Positions 57,352-64,000 of a stretch of 64,000 nt of DNA are shown here, piece after piece; the first letter of the stretch is position 1; the number at the start of each line of letters is the position of its first letter. The notes below the pieces were generated by a model, which had not been told where the DNA came from, did not search any database, and saw only the letters and a program-made list of their open reading frames with translations. This stretch comes from Termitomyces sp. T153 (lineage: Eukaryota > Basidiomycota > Agaricomycetes > Agaricales > Lyophyllaceae), in the NCBI GenBank assembly GCA_018296165.2, contig JACKQL020000037.1, forward strand, positions 124,001-188,000, written 5' to 3'. A program made the position numbers and the translations under genes.

Positions 57352-57744
57352 TCAATGTGATATAGTCCAAGCGCTCCACATGCTCTCGCAGCGTTTCTGG
57401 TGACGGGAATTCAGTTCCATGAACTCTGAGAATGCCTGCTGAGGTAACTCGAGCATCCCTTCTTCCGGAATGTAAACTTGATCCGTCGAGGGAAAGATGG
57501 TCAGGATGTCGGAAGGCACAATGCGCGCATTCGGGACAGGACTTGAGAGGAAAACACGGTCCCCGAAGGGTGCGTAGGTGTGTACATCGAGGTATTTATC
57601 ACGTCGTTTGTGCGATCGGGTAGCTATTGGACGATAGTCTGTGAGCATATCTAGGATAAGGCTGTACATGCTCAGTTTCTAACCTTGTACAACCATGACT
57701 TGTCGCTGAACAATAGCAACAGCGACAGTCCCGTTGCCTAACAT
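57352..57744 (-). CDS. Small protein of unknown function
   Basis: Two exons could join as MLGNGTVAVAIVQRQVMVVQ (ATG 57744), then DMLTDYRPIATRSHKRRDKY, LDVHTYAPFGDRVFLSSPVP, NARIVPSDILTIFPSTDQVY and a short acidic end. The implied intron (gttaga...tcctag) is only 33 nt, shorter than other introns in this window. The alternative is a single exon from ATG 57669. I know no family for it. Some text looks like real protein rather than shadow frame, but support is weak. Confidence 0.35.
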
Positions 57745-58011
57745 TTTCAAGTTTGATTGATCTTGAAAGGAATGAAGATAGCTGAATCAAGGGTTTCGCT
57801 GTCAACAATCAGGGCGATGAAAGACACAACACAAGTACTTATTAAAAGAAAAGGAAGTGCGTATTGTTCTCTATCCATGCGAAGGTTTCCCGTCGTTCGC
57901 CGAAGAACAAGGGCAACCATTTTTGCTCATGATCAGAACAGGTTCATGAACGGACCTGCATGATGATGGATACTTATGTCAGCTCAGTACAACTTATATT
58001 TTTGATCCATG
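57745..58011. other. Intergenic, nothing seen
   Basis: Short open frames only, with no recognisable signal before the tandem duplication. Confidence 0.4.
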
Positions 58012-58225
58012 TTAAGGTGTATTTACATAAGTATGATTCCGATAAATCACCGCAGAAAGAGAAGTTCAACTGAATCGCGGCGCAAAACCAGAAAAGGCAA
58101 GTGTTTCACAGATGAGAATTAAGGTGTATTTACATAAGTATGATTCCGATAAATCACCGCAGAAAGAGAAGTTCAACTGAATCGCGGCGCAAAACCAGAA
58201 AAGGCAAGTGTTTCACAGATGAGAA
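58012..58225. repeat. Perfect tandem duplication of 107 bp
   Basis: Copy 1 (58012-58118) and copy 2 (58119-58225) both begin TTAAGGTGTATTTACATAAG and end TTTCACAGATGAGAA. I compared them base by base and found no difference. It lies about 200 bp beyond the ERG7 stop codon, probably in or just past its 3' UTR. Confidence 0.97.
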
Positions 58226-58419
58226 TTCAAGTATTGTTTCACTTTTAGCGAACAATCAGATTTCCCTTTCACTCTCCAGGAACGAGCCTGAGGAACGAAC
58301 TACAGGAAACCCTAGGTAAAGTTTGTGTCTATATCTGGACTCGTTTCAAGTCAAGTGGGTATAAGTAAATCGCAGGGATAGACGGTCAACATACACTGAC
58401 TAAACATACACTAAGTAGG

Positions 58420-61215
58420 CTAACAATGTCCGTTAATCTTACCATTACTTGTGCCATCAACGGGTTTAGATTTGAGGTCAGCAAGATACTTGTCAGCCTT
58501 CCCAAGCATCCAGATTGGGAAGGAGAACTTGAAATTCGGGTACGCGATGGCACATGTTTTGTTGAAAACCCCCTCAATAGCTTCTTGGGGCCATGAGCCG
58601 TCCTGAAACTGAAATCAGATTGACAGAACCTAATGGATTAATGAAGAACTTGCAGGCCGTTGGCGCGACATGACGAGTTTCACACCACGTTCGATGGGCT
58701 CCGGGTAGGGATATTTGGCATACATAAGAGACATCACTGCCCAGCACGTCTGCACGCATTGGGACTCCGCATGTTCAACCCATTCCATTCGTTCGCAAGA
58801 CTAGAGAAGGACTCAGGAGACGAACCCAATGACCGAGGCAACAAATGAGAACATACTAAGTAGCTTTCTCCCCAACCACCGTCTGCCCTCTGTTTACCTA
58901 TGAGGAACTCGCAAGCCCTTCGAGCCCGTTCGCTTGTCTCGTAGGTCTCTCCAATCAAAGAAAGACTTTCCAGTGCGAATTGGGTTGCATATGTGAAACA
59001 AATTCCCCAAGACCCTAACCAGCCCCCGTGGGGACATTGTGCTTCGTGGAGGTATTTAATCGCATTATGGATTGTCTCACTAATTGATTCAGTCAGCTGA
59101 AAACGGGTACACGGATATGATTGATGTACGAACTCGATGTCAACTTTTCGATAGTTGGGATAGTGCTTGCGAAAAATAGAGAGTGATGTAATAACTGAAG
59201 TTGTGCACTCGGGATAACAATATTCCGTCATGATATCGCCTACAGACTGGAATGAGATTGCCTCATAGAAGTGAGACTAAGGAATTAACTCACCAAATAC
59301 TTCGGCTGGATTCAACCATTCCAACCATTTGGGACCACGGATGGGCTCGTAGCTTGCGAAGCCACCGTTGGGGTTTTGCAAAGTCAACAGCACATCGATC
59401 GCATCACACATGCGACGTTCCGAAACGAGTTTCGGCGTAAAGCTAAGATGTCTGTCAAAGACTGATCGACAAAATAAATGAAGACAGACTCGAGGTGGTT
59501 TTGAAGATACATCACAGCTTTAAGACCTTCGCCGGTGCAGTCGCTGACTGTATATCCTTGTTCTTTCGTACTGAAAAAGCTCCCGTCAGGCTAGAAAACA
59601 GTAGAAAGGACCAGGTAAAATCACCTAAAGCCCCACGCACCCTTGGTTGTGTGACGATAGGACGTGTGATAGTGTTTGGGATTTTCTCGAATCTGGGCCT
59701 CGTCAAGCCATTCTAGCGCCTTCAAAAGGCTCTTTTTGTTTTCTTCCTCGTATCCCAGTCCAGTCTCAACAAGCGCCTGGGTGATAAAGCCGACATCCCA
59801 GAGTTGACTCCCATTTGTTCCACAGGCCATCATACCGTCCTTTCCAATCCACATGAAATCGTGGCGCTTGAGCTCATGGTACTTGAACGCATCGCTTTCT
59901 CGCCCTTCTCGATGCACACGAGCGATGAGATTGAACATTTTGGAAACGGGGCCAAGGGTCTGATAGCCTGTATTCTCGTCCTCGAAAACGATCAGTTCGT
60001 AAGCTTTTTCCACGCCTACGTTACGGAGGGGAGGAATGACACAGTGCTCGTAATTTGTGAGCACGACATTGATCGCGTCAAATAGGCGAGAGTGAGGAGC
60101 ATATAAATCGGCTTTGCATACGTTGTTCCGTTGATCAGGCCAGTAAATAGAGTAATAGTCTTGAGGGTATAGTTCCTGACACAATTTCAAGCTTCAAAAT
60201 GGTGTTGGGAATTCCATGTACACAACATACCTGTCTCAAAGCTAGAATCAAGTCATTTTCCTCCATCTTGAACCTGACTCCATAAAGGTAGCTCATTGGA
60301 ACGTATACTGTTCTTGTGTGTATCCACCAACGATGAGGGTGGAACGGAAGCCAGTCTGGAAGAAGCCTGCGCAAGAGTACATAAGTTTTAGAAGTGGATT
60401 ATAATCTGCGAATAACGCACCAAAATTCAGGAGGAACAGGGTTGTTTCCTTCCCAGTCATACACGTTGAGAATGGACAACCAAAATTTTCCCCATGCAGG
60501 AATGGCACATGCGCCACCTGAGGAGTTCAGCGAGCCGCATACATAAGAAAAACGCGTAAAACAAACCTAATTTATGCAGAGTCGCGCGCGCTCTGATCAT
60601 TACAGGGTGATCAGCTGCGACACCAAGGACTCGTAGAGCGGCATAATTTAATCCTGTCCCAAACACAGTCGAAATACCCTCTACGTGACTTAACAAACTT
60701 CAGCCAAGGAATTGAACCCAACCAAATGAGACGAACTCACATGCCCCAACCACCGTCTTCCGGGTGTGCACGATTCATCACGTAACGAATCATTTCTAGG
60801 CGTTCCTGTTGTGTAAAAGTCATTCCAGAGACATAGGATCCAATGACGAATCCAGGAAGAAGGAACATGGGGCCACCATATTCTCCTGGCCAATGACCAT
60901 CGTGAGACTGAAGATGCTTATAGAATGTGTAGCCATTTCGCGCAGCTTCATAAGGAGTTCTCGCTGGAGGAAGAGACGGAAGATTCTATATGTTCATTGA
61001 GATGAGGCGAAGAATTGAGAATTTGGCCAAGGTCATACGAGGTCCAATCCTAACCAAAACTTGTCTACTGAATTCTGAGGCCATGCTTCACACTCCTCGT
61101 CTGTATTTAGGTAGTGCCAGGTGTGTCGGCCTCCATCATTGACTAGCAGCCTCCATCTAGAGTAGTCTGTGAATGGTTTGGAGATGTCGTGGGGGATTTC
61201 AATTGGGTTGTACAT
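58420..61215 (-). CDS. ERG7: Oxidosqualene cyclase, probable lanosterol synthase
   Basis: Cyclises 2,3-oxidosqualene to lanosterol, the committed step of ergosterol and triterpenoid synthesis, on ER or lipid-droplet membranes. From ATG 61215: [42 protein letters not shown]-type repeats follow ([49 protein letters not shown]). The catalytic block is [19 protein letters not shown], where most family members have DCTAE; the general-acid Asp is intact. Then MQN-like [83 protein letters not shown] and [20 protein letters not shown]. It has over ten introns; the last appears to use a GC donor (58652-58653). Length of about 730 residues is normal. Divergent from ARP9, with 112 bp between starts. Confidence 0.93.
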
Positions 61216-61327
61216 TGAAAAGCAAGATCATACGACGCTCGAGTCTAAATTGTTAACCCATTTGGCAACCGAACAATCGTGAGCCTTTGGAAACAAATAC
61301 AGGCAAATATCGGTGTCCATTCCACCC

Positions 61328-63063
61328 ATGTCGTTTCGAGATTCAAATGTGGTGATTATTGAGACCGGGAGGACGACTGTGCGTGCAGGGCTCGGCCTAC
61401 ATGATCTAATAAAGACCCCATCTGTTGTGTGTATAATTTTTGTTTGATTCTTTTCTCATTGTAACTCTTGCGTAAACCTAGGAAACACTTGCACGCGTCG
61501 GTTTGCGAAGAAACGCGTCGGGCGAACACCTGAACAAGTCACAGCAGCCCATCGCACCTGGAAAAGATGTTCTCAGAAAGACTACCGGTAATTCGAGCCG
61601 CGTTTCAACCCTACCTCAGCACTCAGAGCTTAATGCATCTGTAAACGACTATTTGGTTGGCTCCGCTCTTGATGAAGCCATTGCCGCCGGACAAGATGTC
61701 TCTATCTCTTGGCCATTTGCAGACGGTGATGTGCGCGACTGGACTCAAGCGGAGGCAATCTGGTATGCCGGTGTTTTCTTCGCGAAGCTATGTTATTTAA
61801 CAATTCACAGGAAATATCTGCTGTTTAACCAACTACAACGGAGACGTGTTCAGAACGAGTCTCCTGTGATCTTGTCTATATTCCCCGGGCTCTCAAGAAG
61901 CACATACGAAAGAATATGTCAGATATTCTTCGAACGCTTCAACAGTGCTGGCTTGGCGATAATTGAGCGCCCTGTTGTGCAGATGTATGCTGCAAACAGT
62001 CTCAATGGTGTTGTGGTGGACATTGACGAGGAAAAAACTGATATCACGCCCATTTCTGACGGGACTACACTTCACCACCCACGAACAACTATTCCTATTG
62101 GAATACGCGACTGCCAAAACTACCTCGCTCACTTACTGAAGTCCAATCAGTCCGTTGTGTCGACACTTTCTCCTCCCGAGAATCCTATGGACCCTGAAAC
62201 ACTTCACTCAACATTAGTAGAATTTGTCAAACAACTCTGCTACGAGGGTCATGTCAAGATCCCTTCTGATGGCGAGACGGCAGTGGTGGAAGATGATGGT
62301 GTGACAGACATCGCGGCTATTGTCATGGCGGGCAAGGAGAAGGCCGTAATCGAAAGCGGTATGAAAAAGAAGGCAAATGCAAAGGCATCAGCTGCAGAGC
62401 AAGCTCGTGCTCGCGAGATTGAGGCTCTGGACCTTCTTACTGTGCAATTCCGCGAACATTCGTTGACTGTGGGCAAGGAAAGGCACCGCTTGTGCGAACC
62501 CTTGTTCAACCCGAGACTGTTAAATGGTGTCCCCGGAAGTTCTTCACCCATGCTGAACGCGTCACCCCGACTGCCTTTGCAGGAAGCGGTTGCTATTGCA
62601 GTGGGGCAGACAGACGTTGATCTGCGGCAGTCGTTGTGGGCGGGTCTTTTTGTCACTGGGAATCTTACAAGACATGTCAAAGGTATGTTATATTGGGAAA
62701 TTACCAACATGGATGTGACGACGGTTCGCTGTAACAGGAATTGGAATTGCACTTCAATCCCGAGTGGCGCCCTTTGTCGTGACACCCGAACTGCAAACGG
62801 AGGTTCAACCTCGATATGTCCGGGTTTTGAACTTACCAGAGTATTATCCGGAGTATCGAGATACTGGTAATGGTCTAGCGTGTTTCTTGGGATCAAGCAT
62901 AACGGCCAAGGTGAGCTCGAATGTTTTTACTTCGAGGACTTGAGCTCATGCTTTATTCCAGATCATCTTTAATGACAGTGGGGGAAGAAATTATGTCTCC
63001 AAAGCAGACTACTCAGCACGCGGTCCACATTCCATAATAGAGATGTCACCAGCACTGTTATGA
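61328..63063 (+). CDS. ARP9: Actin-related protein, ARP9-like (chromatin remodelling)
   Basis: An actin-fold protein resembling fungal Arp9, a shared subunit of the SWI/SNF and RSC remodelers. ATG 61328 opens MSFRDSNVVIIETGRTTVRA, the actin phosphate-1 region; after one intron the frame continues ETLARVGLRRNASGEHLNKS. Other actin-fold segments: VILSIFPGLSRSTYERICQI and FERFNSAGLAIIERPVVQMY, then NSLNGVVVDIDEEKTDITPI (phosphate-2 region, with the usual Gly-Asp-Gly pattern altered), EPLFNPRLLNG and QSLWAGLFVTGNLTRHVKG, GIALQSRVAPFVVTPELQ, and LACFLGSSITAKIIF near the end. A charged insert (KKKANAKASAAEQARAREIE) is typical of nuclear Arps. Changed nucleotide-site residues suggest weak or no ATP hydrolysis. 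Arp9 is preferred over Arp10 because of the insert, but the choice is not certain. Confidence 0.75.
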
Positions 63064-63203
63064 GATAAATACACCTTGTTTTTTGTACTTGTATCATTTC
63101 CTCTTATGCGACTGAACAAAACATAGGTCGTCATCTCGTAAGCGCATACATGATATTACAACGTAATGTAGCGAGTAGGGTACATTGAATATGCGTGTTA
63201 GAC

Positions 63204-63691
63204 TCATGCAGCATTGCCCTCGGCGAAATTGAGGAGATCAGAGTCACCGGGATCAGTAATGGTCATGACACTATTAATCCACAAAGTCAGAACCATATCC
63301 CATGCAAAGATCCAATCAAAAACGCACCCAACACGGAAGAGTTTACCAGCCGCAGTGCCGAGGGCGACGTTGGTACCAGCAAAGTGGTGCACTGTAGTTT
63401 TTGACAACATGGCGTAGTACTCCAGCTCAGATTTGCGGAGAGGGGGGCAGTTTCCAGCGATCAAGACGAGCTTGGCTAGGGAAAACACACTCATCAGCCC
63501 AAGGGACCTTCTCAGCCTCACGCTCCAGTCCCCGAGAGGTTTTGAATCGAGAGCTCACCTTTACCGTTGCGCATCTGCTTAAGGGCGGACTTGTAGCCAA
63601 GGCTGTACTTGCCCGACTTGACGACGAGCGCAAGCCTGGCCGAGATGGACTCGGAGGACTTTGCTGCCTTGGATTTTTTAGTGGGAGCCAT
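63204..63691 (-). CDS. RPL30: 60S ribosomal protein L30
   Basis: Large-subunit ribosomal protein eL30, an RNA-binding protein of the L7Ae fold. From ATG 63691: [44 protein letters not shown]. After an intron: [50 protein letters not shown] second intron splits a Gly codon, then [20 protein letters not shown]. Length of about 112 residues is right for the family. In yeast the protein binds its own transcript to block splicing; I did not find a convincing kink-turn here. It converges on ARP9, with 140 bp between stops. Confidence 0.95.
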
Positions 63692-64000
63692 TGATTTTGT
63701 CGGTGTCGGTGGCGGCGGTGGGCTTGAGGAATGACAATATCAAATCTTTGCCCCACTCAAACTGCTCCTCCTGATGCCTGTACAGTTACCAAAATAAAGT
63801 TCAATCTCCGATAATATCTCATGACCGACGCGATTCGGACAAGTGCTTCTGCGTCTGGTCATCTCTGCGCTTCATAATATTAGTTAGTCGCGAAAGAGTG
63901 CCAGATACATTTTGAATTGTATAATATCAGCTAGCAGTGGCAAAAAAGTCGACAGATACATTCTAACTGCATCAAAGTACCTATGGATGACGGATACGGA
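63692..64000. other. Upstream region of RPL30
   Basis: Pyrimidine-rich leader and AT-rich sequence upstream of RPL30. I see no further gene before the window ends. Confidence 0.5.

Noticed and set aside
58012..58225. CRISPR-like repeat arrangement
   Set aside because: Only two directly abutting copies without spacers, in a eukaryotic genome; a simple tandem duplication.

Overview
The window reads as nuclear DNA of a mushroom-forming basidiomycete (Agaricomycetes, probably Agaricales; the genus cannot be read from the sequence). The evidence is many introns of about 50-60 nt with GT-AG ends, a Ste50/Ubc2-type adaptor with SAM, RA and two SH3 domains, other fungal housekeeping genes, and Ty3/gypsy elements of a kind common in mushrooms. 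Exon joins were made by eye. Several genes start at an ATG inside a longer open frame, because the longer frame opens on TTG or GTG.

Positions 1-22,400 are a graveyard of nested transposons. A minus-strand gypsy gag (1-2495) is split by a solo LTR with perfect 5-bp target duplications. Its own LTR (2529-3465) sits inside a plus-strand Ty1/copia element (3466-5982). Next come a decayed gypsy pol (5983-8945), its LTR (8946-9976) and a gag-protease region (10009-13500) joined through that single LTR. A solo LTR nested in an older LTR follows (13638-15900), then an unidentified repeat-borne coding region (15901-19380), an LTR remnant and a LINE-type RNase H fragment (minus, to about 22070). The gypsy pol is split by a 757-bp piece carrying the promoter and first exons of an NAD(P)-dependent reductase gene. 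Decay is heavy. Three catalytic Asp codons have become Asn, each readable as a CpG to CpA change.

Positions 22,600-64,000 are gene-dense euchromatin. In order: TMEM14-like membrane protein (-), truncated alternative NADH dehydrogenase pseudogene (+), zinc transporter of the CDF family (-), F-box protein (+), IPI3 (-), DnaJ co-chaperone (+), a clathrin-adaptor-motif protein (-), Ste50/Ubc2 adaptor (+), BRAP2/ETP1 ubiquitin ligase (-), Nudix CoA diphosphatase (+), VMA12-like V-ATPase assembly factor (-), ataxin-10/CTR86 (+), LEO1 (-), a protein of unknown function (+), condensin subunit BRN1 (+), lanosterol/oxidosqualene synthase ERG7 (-), ARP9-like actin-related protein (+) and ribosomal protein RPL30 (-).

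The genes form no single pathway; they are mostly conserved housekeeping functions (ribosome biogenesis, transcription elongation, chromatin, sterol synthesis, metal and proton transport, MAPK signalling). Several are divergent pairs with very short shared promoters. Six promoters carry CACGTG within about 110 bp of a start codon. The most unusual items are the captured reductase fragment, two retropepsin domains in tandem in the gypsy element, the unidentified repeat-borne protein, a perfect 107-bp tandem duplication and the DCTGE active-site variant in ERG7.
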